Positions 44,466 through 59,400 of a stretch of DNA of 64,000 nucleotides are shown here, one piece after another (the stretch's first letter is position 1; each line of letters begins with the position of its first letter). The notes beneath the pieces are model-generated. The model worked only from the letters and a program-made list of their open reading frames with translations. It searched no databases and was not told the DNA's origin. The stretch is from Telopea speciosissima (Eukaryota > Streptophyta > Magnoliopsida > Proteales > Proteaceae), in contig NC_057919.1 in NCBI RefSeq assembly GCF_018873765.1, positions 66,148,984-66,212,983 of the forward strand, in the 5' to 3' direction. The position numbers and the translations under genes are program-made.

Positions 44466-47400
44466 CTATCCATAACATGAATAAAAGTTTAACAGTCTAA
44501 AGGATGATTTGCCAAAACCTGCAGGTTTGTTCTTCCACATCCAATCCTGAGCCGCCTGAAGCCCCTTGAAAATTTGGAGGAAATTGGAGTTAAGAACATA
44601 AGCATAAATAGAGCTTTTTGCATGTCAATGTACTAAACATTAAATACCTGTTGGAAGCGAGCAGGATCATTAACTGAACTAGGCACTGCCTGCAATTGTG
44701 CATAACCACGTTCCTGTAAAGCCATTACACCCAACAACATATGAAGCAGAGAATGATGAAGTTCAGTGACAGAAGGTTCTAACCACTTGCTTCTAGATTT
44801 TGGAAGAAGTGTCGACATCAAAGAAACATTCTTCAATTACCAAACAACAGGCACAATACAACAACTCAGCCTTATCCCAACTAAATGGGGTCGGCTAAAC
44901 AACAGGCACAATATCAATATCTCACTAGAATAAAATGAAGATTTTGACTAGTAGCAATTTGGTCAAACTAATCTAGATGTTACTTCAGCAGTACAGAATG
45001 TTCATTACAGTCAATGTAAAGACACCCATTACCTCCACTTCTCCCCAACACAACCCCCCCCCCCCGACCCCAAAAAAAAAAAAAAAAAAACCAAGAAAAC
45101 AACCAACACACACACAATGGGTGCAGTATGCTGGCGGGCGGCACTACTGGGGCATGGAATGGGGCATTATATAGGAGAGGGAGCAGAGTCATTTCAAAGG
45201 GGAGAAGAGAGAGAGAGAGAGAGAGAGAGACAAACAATGGGTACTAGCTTACAGTACACCGGCAGCATGCCCAACCTTTTCACATATAATATTATAACAT
45301 AATCAATAGTTCAAAAAATGGAAAACCAAACACACAGACACACAGAAACCAACCTATATAAAGCCTTGAAATGTACAAATATATATCTTTTTCTTACATA
45401 TTTTCCCCATTCTCTGATTTTCTAATATCATACATTTTTAGAAAACAAACTTATGCGAGTAAAAAGAAGAGCATAGCCAATAGATTATGTATCAGTTTAT
45501 TATGAATTGTCTTCCTTCAAAGAAACCCAACAACTATGGCCAAATACCAAATATTTATGACCAATGTGAATCCAATCTCCATCAAACATTCTAAAATGGT
45601 TGTATCGTCCCTTCTACTTATATCATATACAGAAGTCTCATTTAAATTTCTATAATGTCCATGATTTTTACAATGCTTCCACTAGACTCAACATATCTCC
45701 CTGAAATATTTTTATTTCTACAGTGGCTGAAATCGAAATTTAAAACCCCGATAGTAAGTTCAATTCATAGTAGAATCAGCAACACAATGGTTACAAGATT
45801 TTCCTTTTTATGACAATGATCATCCCGGACTATTAACTGAAATTAACATATCCTTTATGAAGCATATAAAAAATCACCCGAAAAATGTTTATTTTAGTTG
45901 CTGTGTTGTTCTCCAATCAGGGAGAACCAAATCTGTATCCAAAGCACAACACCCTGATATGGGTATGCCATTTTTGGTAAGAAATGAACAGCAATATACA
46001 AAAGGGTTTCAAACACGACTTGAACTCAGAGCAATTAGCATGTATATTCGTTACCGACACTAAGATGAACCTTTATACCCCTATACAAAGAATGTGTGTT
46101 GCCTAACTCTTCTAGACCCTTCCTTTGACTCCAAGGTGGACTAGGACTCCTAATGGAAGTTCTGTAAAATAAATAACCAAGCAACTACTAGAAAGCCTAA
46201 ACAAACAGTAGTTTACACCAAAATATTCACCATTATAGTTCAGACCAAGTATCAAAAATCAAAAGACAGACAACACTACAACAAAAATATCAAACTTATC
46301 AGAATGCCACCAACAGAGACCATCAGATTTGACTGGTAAAACCTAAGATTGCGATCCACCTCCCCATTTCTTTCTCAGCCTAAAGGAATATCATATTAGT
46401 AGATCACAAAGGACTTTACCACACACAGTCAGTAGTACACCCTTCTCTCACTCTTAACACTTTCAAGGTGGCCGGTTGGGCTATGCAACTAATTCTACCT
46501 TCCTGGGCTAGAATTGTAACAAGTCATGATCAATGCTTGAAATATATCCAAAACATAGAAGGCTGGAATAGTTAAAATCAACAACACCATTTGGTTATTA
46601 TCCTAATATTTCCACACCAATTTTGAATAGTTAACGTCAACCAACTCCATTTTGTTATTATCCTGATATTTTCACACATACAGCTGCTGGCGGGGGGGGA
46701 GAGAGAGAAGATTTTGGGAATTTATCACTGGATTTAAGGAAAACACAAAGGAAAGGGGAAAGCAAAGACAAAGAAATATAAGGATCTTTATAATAATTTG
46801 AGCACAAAGAAAGGGAGAAGCTATCATTAAGGTATCCAAAACGAGGGGAAGGAAGAATAGAGATTTTGAACATGTTAGATGCATTAAAAGTGAAGATGAT
46901 AAAGTTCTAATAAGTGATGAGGACATTAAGGAGAGATGGAAAAGCTATTTCTACAGCTTAGTAAATGAAGACATTTCGAGTATAGTGTCTCTAAAGGATG
47001 CATTACCCATCAAGAGATCACATGTTACTTAAAAAAAAGGGCATACCTAGTGCTCCCGCCACTGCGGGGTCTGGGGAGGGTTATAATGTACCAGTCGTTA
47101 CCAACCGAAACCTGGAACTTTTTAAATTCCCACTAAGTTTCGTCTTGGTTTATTGCGAAACTGAGATATCTCGGTGGTTTCGGTCGATTTCGACCGAGTT
47201 CTTTTTCCATGCCTTTAATACAACTCAACCCATCGAAACTTGAGGAAACCTGGCTAGAAACTAGGACACACTTATTTATGCCAGAAACCAGGTCAGACAC
47301 TTATTTATGCCTAATATCATTCAAGTAAATGTTTTATTACTTAAGATATTATTCATAAATAAGCAAATACCCCCTATTTGAATCCAATAAAAATAGTTAA

Positions 47401-50400
47401 AAAATAAAATTCCAAAAGGATAAAAAGTCAACCCCCCCAGTTTAAGAACAAAACTGGATTTTCGGCGGTAGGTGACATTTTCAATTTTCTAATGCTGGGG
47501 TTTTTCTCAAATCTAAAAACTTCATAAATCTTAATAGGGTAAAACATTGTTAAAAACTAAAAGAGCGATAAAATATTCATTTGTTTTGATGTCTAAAAAA
47601 ATATTTTCATTCAGGGTGATTTTAAACAGCATTTGCGCACACCAAATTAAGTTTGACCAAAATATAACACCTTCAATATAAATAATCTGATTTATAATGA
47701 AGGTGTTATGTTCCGGTCAAACCTTATTCGATACCATGTCCAAGAACAATATGCAGTATCAAACTTGGATCAAAACCACAAGTATTATTTTTAGTGTTCT
47801 CTATGTGAAACCAATGCATGGATTGGGTTTAAAATGTCAAAATAGACAGCACAACAAGAATCAGGGCAAAAAAAAAACTTTTGGGCCTCGAAACCAAGAT
47901 TCGAGTTAGCCTGGAGAAAGCCCCAGGTTTTGATTGAGATATGGTCGAAACCAAGACGAACTCAGTTTCTGGCTGGTCGAAACCCGAGTTTTAAAATCTT
48001 GATTAAAGGCAAACACAAATTCCTAATAATAACAAGTAATGTACCCCCCTCTAGCCTTGTTAAAAGAAACCATACCATGGAACAAAAAATTCTGACTACA
48101 TTATAATCACCATTCTCATCTAAGACAGCTTCTAAATCATTATAATTTAACAACTCAAAGACCTGTCACTTATTAGATTAAGAGGTAAGTTTACCTGAAC
48201 ATTTTGTTGACCAGCCATACTCATAGCCTGATACTAGAAACCAGAGTACAGTATATTAACAAACAAAAAAAAAACTTGTTATATAGTAATAAACAAAGTA
48301 AAAAGCCACTAACTGGAGAAGATAAAAGAAAGTTTCTGTAACTGTTGCTGATGGCAGACCTGTGTCTGGAGTTGCATCTGTGGTGTTTGCACAACTGGTT
48401 GTGCAGAAAGAACCTGTGGATGTGACTGACTTTGTGGCTGAGGATGAAGCTGTTGAACAGAAGGCTTGAGCTGCTTCTGTTGTTGTTGCTGTTGTTCGAA
48501 CAAGGTGAGCTCTTCTGGCTTCTCCCACTACAGATACATTTGGTAGAAACTGTCACAACAATCGGTTGTGCTATTAAAAATGGCTAAAGAGACATAATAT
48601 AAACAAGCCTCTCACCTTACTTTCACCAGTTACACTGTTATAATAGTACTTGTATCCTTCAGGTGAGGTATGCTCTGTCCAGTTACAAGTCACCGGTGCT
48701 GCTGTCTGCCCACTTGCAGGAACCAAAGGAGAAGTTGATGTAGTTGATGGTGCACCTGCAGCTGATGCTGATGCAGATGCAGGAGTACTGGCAGCTGTCT
48801 GTGGCATCATTGCAGTCCATGAAGGCTGCACGGAAAATTTTGCATAAATTTTGAACTTCCAAAATCACTTGCAAGAAAGACACTACTAACATAAACAAGA
48901 TGATTATTCACCCAAAAAAACATAAACAAGATGACAGGACCATAATTAAGTAGAAACCAGTGCAGGCCTAAGAAGTAAGCCGTCACTAGCAAAACAACTT
49001 ATATATCACAAACTGTGGTAAGATGATGTTGCAAACAATGAGAAATAAAGATATTGTTTTTGTCAAATGAGGACAAACATATTTTATAGTTTTATAGGCC
49101 AACTAGGGTTAAATTACACTAGTTGGAACTTGGAACCAAGCATGTGTAAACTTTTTTTGTTTCAATTAAAATGGCATATTTTTGGCTCTCTTTTTAACTT
49201 GGGTGAGGGGCCAAGTTTCTGGTCTTTAAAATGTTCCTTCTCTTTCCACTGCACAAGAAACGAGTCACAAGAAACACTCGTGATTCATGCCTCTGGCATG
49301 AGGCACTAAAAACTATGCACTTGTAGGTAGAGTTCTATGTCTCATCCACACCTTATGCTTCAAAGTGTCTATACTACATTTTTGCAACACCTCAAGGTGC
49401 AAGCCCTGAACACCTCTGAAAACAATTTAACCAGGAAAAAAAAACTCAAAAACATCTAATGGCAAAATATGGACCTTAAAAACAAAATTTTCACACGAAA
49501 GAACAATTAGTAACTAGATTCTCCAAAATTGGAAAAAAAAAAAATTTCTTGTCAGGCATTAAACCAATAGGATGGTCTACCATCACAGAATAAATGCATC
49601 CCACAAGTGACTAGTTGGGATCTACCACTGTAGGGTCAAGATAGAAGACTTCCCCTAAGCCAAAACTGACCACTATTGCATGAAATAGGTATCAGATGGT
49701 TATGACTAGTGAAGTATGATAGACAAAATGGTCTACTACATAGAACCAGAGATTCACCAGCTGGGACCATAAACTGGTGTGGTATGGCAACAAAAAGAAA
49801 ATTTGATCCCCATCCAGAAGCATGACTGTGAACATAGATTGGTAGATCTTCTTGCCTCACCTGTTGTTTAGTAGCCTGGGAAGCTTGTAGCTGAGTTAAA
49901 TTTTGACTTGAAGGTTGGATTGTATGCAACTGCTGTTGCAGCTGAGAGAATGCTTGCTGTGATGGTTGAAAACTCGCCTGTGGCACTTGAGTCTGTTGAG
50001 AAAACATCTGAGCTAACTGAGTTGATGCCTGATGTTGAGGTTGAACCATTTGTTGCTGCACATTGGAGGCAGACAGTAGTTGTTGGTTTGCCCCAGCAGA
50101 CACAGATTGTGGATGTATGTTCAAAGGCATTTGTTGCGCTACAGCAGAGGAGGTATTCAGCTGAACCTGATGCTGGGAAATGGGCAACTGACCACTCAGA
50201 CCAAACAACTGTTGTGATGGCAGAGCTTGACTGAAGGAGGTCTGCCCAGATGAATGAACAGCTTGCGGTTGACCAAACGGCTGTGTTGATGCCAAGGAAG
50301 TTTGTGCCCGTGAGTAAGGTGTAGGAGTTTGTTGAGGGTGTAGCTGGAGTGAAGATGGCAAATGATGGGGTGACTGCAGCGGCTTCTGCAACGGAGATAT

Positions 50401-53400
50401 TTGCTGACCAACAGATTGGACTTGTGACATAGATGGGTTAAAACTCTGAAAAAGATGCCAAAGGTTTTGAAGTTACAAAATATTCCAAAAGAACCATGTA
50501 AGATCCCAGGACAAGCAAAAATCATCCATACTTACCTGTTGAGAAGAAGTTGAAGGTGGTAGAACTGAAAGACCTGGAAGAGAACCATTAGCAGGACCAC
50601 CAAAGTTTCCCAAAGGGCCAGCCTAATGAATCAGAAGAAACAAAACAAATATAACATTTGTCCCGAAATAAAAGAAAAAAAAATGTCATAGAAGGTACCA
50701 ACTGGAATTAATAAGCTCTATATTTATATAATATAGGAAATTTTTTCATTTAAATGGCGCCATGAAAGCAAGCATTCCTTTCCAGGCCACCTTTTGGGCT
50801 GCATGGAGGAGTTATCTCTCCAATCAGACTATTAGATAGGAAGTTTACCCATTGGAGTGGCCAGTGCCAGGCTTCAGGCCCATCATTTTTTTTTTTTCTT
50901 TTTCTTTTCAATAAAATGCAAGTGAATTAACCAGCTCAGCAAAGCTAACTTGACAAAAAGGCCCACCACATGCCAGATTTTCCTCCGTATTTCAAGCCAT
51001 CCAACCGAACAGTTAAAATCGATTTCTAAAGACACATTTCAAACCTTTAAAACACCCATGGCACAATCCATTTAGTCTGAAACTCTACAGATGAGTAACA
51101 GTGAGGAGGACAACATGTTTAAAAATTTTGGGCTTCAAAAAAGCTACCGGGTGGAAGATTAAATGCAATCAAGCTTATCTACTGGTCTGGGAAGGAAACA
51201 TTTGACCATCATTATATAACAGATTTCATATATAACCAGCATAAATCAAAAATAAATTACATCTGGATATTTATAGGTCAAAATTTTGGTAAACGGCAAT
51301 CTACCAAGAGATTCTTTGAACGGGTGCAACCAAGGTCTAAAGTATCGATGTCAGGTATCATATTGGAAAGGTGATTTTAGATGTATTGTATCGTATCGGA
51401 GAGACGCAATATACACTAAAGATACACAAGGAAATGTTAAGGATACATGTGAAATACAGTTTTGAATCATAAAACTCTATAAAAGTAATGTGTAAAATAT
51501 ATCATGCATAAAGAGGTCCCATGGTTATGCTCTTCGCCAATGATCTTGTTCTGGTGTATGAGACAAAAGAAGGAATTAACGCTAAGTTACAGCTATGGAG
51601 ATCAACCTTGGAAACAAGAGGCGTTAAGATTAGTAGAACGAAAACGGAGTATATGATGTGTAATTGTAGTCACACTATGATGGATACTGACATGGTGTGA
51701 ATTGAGGAAAGAGAGATACTGCAAAGAGACTATTTTAGATATCTAGGGTCAATCATAAATAAAGGAGGTGACATAGAGGATGATGTTTCACAGAGAATTA
51801 AAGTAGGATGGATGCAGTGGACATGTGCATCGGGAGTGTTAAGTGACCGACGTATACCTTTAAAGCTTAAAGGAAAGTTCTATAGGACTGTTGTATGACC
51901 GGCAATGATGTATGGAGCAGAATGTTGGGTAGTTAAGAATGTCATATTTAGAAGCTATGTGTAGCAGAGATGAGGATATTAAGAAGGATGTGCGGAAAAA
52001 CTAGGAAGGATAAAGTATGGAATAAACGTATTAGAGCTGACTTGGGAGTTCCCCGATCAATGACAAGCTCCAAGAGAGTAGTTTTAGGTGGTATGGTCAT
52101 GTTTAACGGAGGCCTCAGGACGGCCCAATAAGGAGGAATGATATGATTCCAATTGAAGGAGCTAAAAGAGCTAGAGGCAAGCCTAAAATGACCATAGGAG
52201 AAGTTGTGAGGAAGGACATGAATAGTCTAGGTCTTGTACCAAGTATGACCTAGGATAGATCCTGTTGGAGGGCAAAATCCATGTAGCAAACCCCATTTAG
52301 TTGAGATCCACCTGACTTGCAGTGTTGTGCCTCTTTCCTCTTACTTTCATCTTTCATCTTATATTTTCCTATTTATTTTCAATCTTCCATTTGTCATTTT
52401 CCATTGCTCATTTCATTCCCCATCCCTCTTTTCTCATCTCTTCATTCCCCTTTTTTGTTTAGACCTCAGTTTTCCCTACTTTGTTTTGTTTGGATCCCTA
52501 TAGCCGACCCCATTAAGTTGGGATAAGGCTGAGTTTTTTGTTGTTGTATCATGCATAAAGAGGAGAACATGTTATGACGAGACAAGTTCATTCAATTGAT
52601 TATGTATAAAGGATGAAGTTTCTTACTTGTACTCATACAAAAAAAAAAATTGCCATTTTCAGTTTGGGGAAGTATTAGGGTTTAGATACACACCGCATTG
52701 CAAAAAAGAACCCAGTTTGATGCAAACATTCAGGTTGTTTTTCACTAACCTAATGATCTATTGCCAAAAAAAAAAAGACACCAAAAATCAATATTTGAAC
52801 AAAAAATTCAAAGTTCTGATAGAAAATTGTCCTTGTGCAAATCTGGTTTCGAGCCTTGATTGCAGGTTGTTTAATTATCAAATGATGATGAAATCAACAC
52901 TACTAGAGTCACTTTTGCCAGTAGAAACAAGGAATCAAGTTGATTTTCGAAAACAAAATTGATTACGATGTCTTACAGGAGCTCTTGGTAGGTGTTTTGA
53001 GTCATTAATCGAGTTATATAGTTTATAAGAGATGTATCAAGTTTATTGATAAGTATAATTCATATCGGGTCATATATCAACCCTATACAATTGATACTTT
53101 TTTAAGGTATCGTATTGGCACCCTATAAGATACGTATTGGTTAGTATTGGTGGATAAATTAAGATACTTAAAACCTTGGGTGCAACCTGTTCGGCCACAT
53201 GGAACAGTGATGTGGTAAATCTTACCATTGGATATCTAGGAATTGATCTATCTTGGTCACATGTCAAATTTCGGCTTCAAATTCAATCATTTTCCCTCCC
53301 ATTTTAATGTCATACCCTCCCTGTGTATGTCCATGCACCCCATTGTAGTCCATACCCTCTTGGTAGCCCCAAAATTTTAACTCTTATGTTTTGCCACTTA

Positions 53401-56400
53401 GCAAACTTGAATTGGACTGAAATTTGACAAGCGAGCCCTGCCCACAAAGCTCAGCGCCATCTAAGCAGCCACGTGGCAGAACTGAGTGCAGCCATGCCCC
53501 GATTCAATGTTTAGGCTGCTGGGCACCAAACCTCTCCCCCACCCCTTACTTTTTATATGCTAAACACATAAATAAGTCACGAAATGTGTCGCCTTCGGAA
53601 TTGTGTTCAAGACTGAGTACTGGGGAGGTTCGTCCATCAAAGGTGTACAACTGGAAATTCATTAAGCAGAAACAGAAAATAAAATCTTACCGTGGTTGAA
53701 GGCATAGGCATAACACCACCCCTAGCAACTGAAGGACTCCCAAAACCATGAGGACTAGTTTGAGAAGATGGTCCCAAGTTCCGTGGACTCATTGGATGCC
53801 AAGCATCAGGAGGGATACGCCCACCAATTAGCTCACCAAGATTGGGTCCAGGCCTGCAGAGGGAATGCCAGAACAAAATAGAAGTACCCAGGTAAGCCTA
53901 AAATGAATAACATGGAACAAAATGACCTTAAACTTCGCAATAAAGATAAGGACAGACCTAACTCCCAACTGTCCCTGAGACCGGGGGCCAAAACCAGGAC
54001 CTCCAAATGTAGGACCACTCCTGCAAAAGCAAGAGAAAAAAGATTAACACCGGATCTAATATGGTAACTCCATAGTTTCATACCATAGACAAGAACTAAA
54101 ATCTATAAAGCAGACTAATGATAGGACCATAACTACCAAAGAGGGCAACATGAGAAACAGATATAGTTATGCTGGTTTAGAGGAAACATTCTCTAAATCA
54201 AAAAGGTAAAGATCCCAAAATAGATTGCCAAAAAAGCATCTATAGACATAGAAAAGAGTTCACTGGTAGCTATGGTAAGGACCAAGCATTTGATGGGTCA
54301 ACCACCATAGTTGTCAAGGCAGCGGCTAGGCGGTTGCCGCCTTTGTGGTATCGAACACCTTGGCCCTTATTTATAAATATTTTTAATATGCAAATACCCC
54401 CCTATTTGAATCCAATAACAATAGCTAAAAACTAAATTTCAAAAGGATAAAAATTCAACCCCCCAGTTCAAAAACAAAAACTGATTTTTCGGCGGTAGGT
54501 GGAATTTTCAACTTTCTCATGTTGGGGTTTTTCTCAAATCTAAAAATTCCATAAATCTTAATATGGTAAACATTGCTAAAAACCAAAAGAGAAGTATCTA
54601 AAAAAACATTTTCATTCAGAGCGATTTTGACAACATTTGCGCACACCAATTAAGGTTTGACCAAAACATAACTCCTTCAATATAAATCAAATTTAAGCAA
54701 TCTTGGATTTATTGGAAAGCTGGTTTTGGGCTTTACCTAATACAAAAAGTCTCATGTAAAAATAAAATCATTTGACCAGTTAAACTTCTTATAAAACAAG
54801 AACATTTCTCTAAATTGCGAGCAGTTTAATTACTTGTAGACAAGATCATAGTTTCTAAGAACAATATAAACCAAATGTGAGACTAGGTATACCATAACAA
54901 TGACCAATTTCAAGAATAGTATAAACCAACTGTAGTTTTGATTGTTTCAAACTTCCAATAGCTTGATTCTTCAATTCCGTTGTCTTCTAGTTCTATGTTG
55001 ATTTTTTATGACTTGATGTGGCTTAATACTAATTTGATGTGACTTAATATTGATTTTTGATTACTTGATGTGGCTTAATGTTGATTTTTGATGATATAAG
55101 GTATATATTCTAACATACTTGTTGTAATATGGGTTCAAGGGTATTTTTTTTCATATGGGTATTTCAGTCCTTATACCTATTCTAGAATATTCCTAAACCC
55201 ATTATAAATAAAGTGAGGTCATGATCATAATGTCACAAGCCATTATTACATTCTCAGTATGGTATCAGAGCTAGTATCTAAATCGGGATCCTAACCCTAA
55301 TGTTGAAACCCTAAAACTTTTTGCCTTTCTTTTTCCGTTTTTCTGCGCCTACAGCTCCTCCGCCACTCTCTGCCACTCTCCCTCTCTTTCTCTTTAGTTC
55401 TACCAAGCACTGCCACCACCACTCGACTTCGCCATCGAAGGCCCTCTCTCTCTCGCCTCGCCTCCGGCGTCATTCTCTCCCTCCCGCGACTCACTCTCGA
55501 GTTGCCTCCTCTCTCTCGCCTCTCGCAACTCCTCTCTACCCTTCCGCCCTTCCTTTCTCACCCCTGGTGGTGAGTTATCTCCCACCAAGGGGTCTTGCAC
55601 ATGATATAGTTTAAATCCCTTATTTTTCTGGGATTTGTTGATGATTTTTTTCAGGATCCTCTCAGGGGGTTGATCTATTGATTTGGTTTTTTTGTTCGAC
55701 CAGCAACTATGGCTGATTCCGATATCTCCACCGCCTCTACTAGACATGAAGGAGCAAGTCAGCATGACTTCCGTTCCCTACCAGCCACATTAAATTAAAT
55801 GGGAGCAATTACCTCATGTGGTCGAGATCTTGTTTCTTGGCTATTGATTCCCATGGTCTTTATGGTTACATCACAGGAACCGCTACTATGCCTACTGCTA
55901 ATGGTCCTGCCCAAGATAAATGGATGACATCAACTTTTCTTGTGATGTCATATCTCATCAACTCCATGGATCTTAACATTGCTAGTGGCTATCTCCTTCT
56001 CGACACTGCTGCCAAGATTTGGAAGACAATCAAGGACACTTATTCCCATGTCGATAATACTACACAATGCTATGAGCTCCGTCCGAAAATATATGCAACA
56101 CAGCAGCAAGAATTATCTCTCTCCCAATATTATTCTAAACTGCATGGCATGTGGCAACAACTGGATTGTTATGGGCCCTTTACTGCTATTTGTGATGTTG
56201 AGGCAACAACCTTCAAGAAATGGGAAGGTTATCGGGTATTTGATTTTCTTGTCGGACTAAATATGGAATACGATCAAATTCGAGCTCATGTCTTGAATCG
56301 TGATCCCTTCCCGACTCTTGAACAGGCATATGTTGTGCTGCAATCAGAGGAGAACTGTCACACTGCTATGGTTCACCCAGTTACCCAGGAGCATTCTGCC

Positions 56401-59400
56401 CTCTTCACCAGCCCACAACAGACATCTCATGGAGGTTCTCCAGATGTCGGATACGAATATGATAATCCCCCTATCCGACCGATTATTATCCGATTCGTTT
56501 AGCAATTAGACAGTAATAAAATATCTGAAATATATCTCTGTGTTCGTCTATCCTTTTAAGTTACCTTATTGGATTTTGTTATCTTATTTTTATAATTTTA
56601 TAAGTAGATAATGTGATTCTTTTTCTAGATTTTCTATTGGTTTATATATATTGTTTTATGCAATGTGATACATGGAATCACATATCTATGTGAGAAAATC
56701 AAAGACTAAGAAGAGTAGAAGAAAGGGAAGTTGTTGAACTCTCAAGTCTCAACCCTAACCCTCATCATAAAAACGGTAAAGATGTCAACGGATAGTCGAA
56801 AATTCGTATTTGATCCACGTTCATATCCATTTAGGAGAATCTGTATTCAATAAATCGCTATCCGGAAACTATCTGAAACCGTCCGAAAACTGATAGGATA
56901 TTATCCGAATCCGTCCGAATATAATCGGATACGAATATGAAAATGCCACTATCCAACCGAATTTGATCCGTTTACATCCTTAAGTCCTCCTCGTACTACT
57001 GGTAATCGTTGCACTGTCATAGTTCCAAAACTCGTCTTGAACAGCCGTCTCGACCAGGTCAAGATTCTTGATCTCCGCGAGAATGCATTTTTTTGGGTTT
57101 CGGAATTAAGTTTCGGTGGGCAAATGGTAATAGCTGGCTCCCAAACTTTAAGGGAATCTTGTTTTAGACTTAATAAACATATTTAAATCTTCAAATTGAG
57201 AGAGAAAAAAAAAATAATTTGGTGTTTTGGATTTGTACCCTTGGTTGGCAGTAAAAGCCGAACCCTTAATGTAATATTGCCTATTCTACACATTGTTTGA
57301 ATGATATGAGACATAATTGGGAAGTAAATAATGGATGAAGAAACATAATATTTAATAATTATTTAAGAAATAGTTAAGGACTTAAAGTAAAAACTACAAA
57401 GTACAGTGAACAACGCATATTAAATAGACACCTAAGTACAAATAGTATTATACTATGACTCTATGAATACTGAGGAGGTCAAGATTCTCAAAATATTCGA
57501 GATTTCTCAGAGGTTCTCGAAATATTCGAAATTTCGGTCGAGTTATTCGAAACTATGCATGTTTTGTGTCTCGTATGTCATCTCGTCTCGAGGAGCTCGA
57601 GATCCCCAAGATATTCGAGATCTCGCAAGATTTCGGCGAGTTTTTGAACTATGTCCACTGTTGATCGCCCACCGGTGAAGTGTGATTTTTGTGGCAAGGA
57701 ACAACACACCAGAGAAAAATGTTGGAAGTTACATGGGCGCCCCAATGATACTCGGGGGAGTGGACAAGGTTGTTCTTCTACAGCCAGGGCAAATCAGACT
57801 TCATCTGAGGATACCACATCCAACCAACCTCTTTCCCAATAGGAATTTCAGCATCTTCGACATCTCATGACCAGGCTGGACACCACTTCTTCATCAGCTC
57901 CTTCTGCAGCCTCGGCTTTTTCCCTCCCAGGAACCCTTGCTCCATCTACTTCTACCCTGTCAGGTATTTCTTTTGGTGGCCAATGTGCCTCGGTCATGTC
58001 CACATCTTGGATAATTGACTCAGGAGCCATTGACCATGTGATAAGTTCTTCTCAAGTTCTTCAATATTTTCGATTGTCCGGTAATAGTAAAGTCCATGTT
58101 GCTAATGGTTCCCTTTCTTCCATCTCTGGGAAGGGCATCATTAAGTGCACTCCTCTCTCTTTCTTTTGTCTTACATGTTCCTAAATTTTCCACCAATTTA
58201 CTATCTATTAGTAGTTTGACTCGTTATTTACATTGCACCATGACATTTTTTCCTACACATTGTGTTGTCCAGGACTTGAAAACGGGTCGTACGATTGGCA
58301 GTCGTAAGGTAGTTGGTAGTCTCTACATGCTGGACAGCTCTTCATCAGTTCCATCAGTGTTGGTTTCTCATTTTGACTCATCGGATTCTGCCTTGGCTGA
58401 ACTACATAGGTGGCATCGATATTTGGGCAACCCTCCTCTTAGAGTCTTATCTACTTTATTTCCTAGTTTAGTTAAAAGTTGTAATGCAAACAATTTCTCT
58501 TGTGATGCTTGCCTTTTTGCAAAACAGACTAGAGCTATTTATCCAGTTTCAAATAGTAAAAATTTAATACCATTTGGTTTGATTCATTCTGATGTGTGGA
58601 GCCCTGCCCGTTGTGTTTCTACTTCTAGCTTTCATTGATTTGTTACTTTTATTGACTGCTTTAGTAATACTACTTGAGTTTACCTTATGAATCAAAAGAG
58701 TGATGTCTCATCCTACTTCCAGTTATTTCATAAAATGGTTCAAACTCAGTTTTATGCCAAGGTGAAGATCTTGAGGAAAGATAATGGTAAAGAATATATG
58801 GATGGTTCATTTCAGTCTTATCTATCTACTCATGGGATCGATCATACACCGGACATCTTGTGTTGACACTCTAGCACAGAATGGTGTCGTGGAAAGCATC
58901 TCTTGGAAGTAGCTAGATCCCTTGTGTTCACCATGGCAGTCCCTCCTCGGTTTTGGGGTGATGCAGTTCTTTCTACTGCATACCTTATTAACCGGCTGCC
59001 GTCACAAGTACTTGAAGCTCGCTGCCCACTTGAGGTCTTATTAGGGTCCTCTTGCTTTGTTGTGCCACCGAAGGTGTTTGGTTGTGTGGTTTTTGCTAGA
59101 AACCACCATGTTAATGGGAAGTTCGATCCCAAGGGGCTTTGCAGTAGTATTTTGGGATACTCTGCCACCCAAAAGGGGTATAAGTGTTATCACCCATCTA
59201 GCCGAAAATTACTGGTAACCATGGATATTGTTTTTCGGGAATCTGAGGCTTATTTTTCTACCCAAGAACCTTTTCAAGGGGAGTCTGTAAGTGAAGAGGT
59301 GCCTCTCATCGAACCATTGGTGGATGTTTTTGTGCCTACAGTTGAAGTCACCTCCATAGAACTTGAAGATGGTATAACTAGAGCAGAACAGGTTCAAGGA

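Noticed and set aside
48256-48556. Alternative minus-strand frames over the FCA WEKPEEL exon
   Set aside because: Only the frame giving [13 protein letters not shown] matches FCA and joins in phase with its neighbours.
49908-50234. Plus-strand 108-residue frame
   Set aside because: Antisense shadow of the Gln-rich FCA exon.
53424-53699. 91-residue plus-strand frame
   Set aside because: Lies in an FCA intron on the opposite strand and partly overlaps an FCA exon; no domain.
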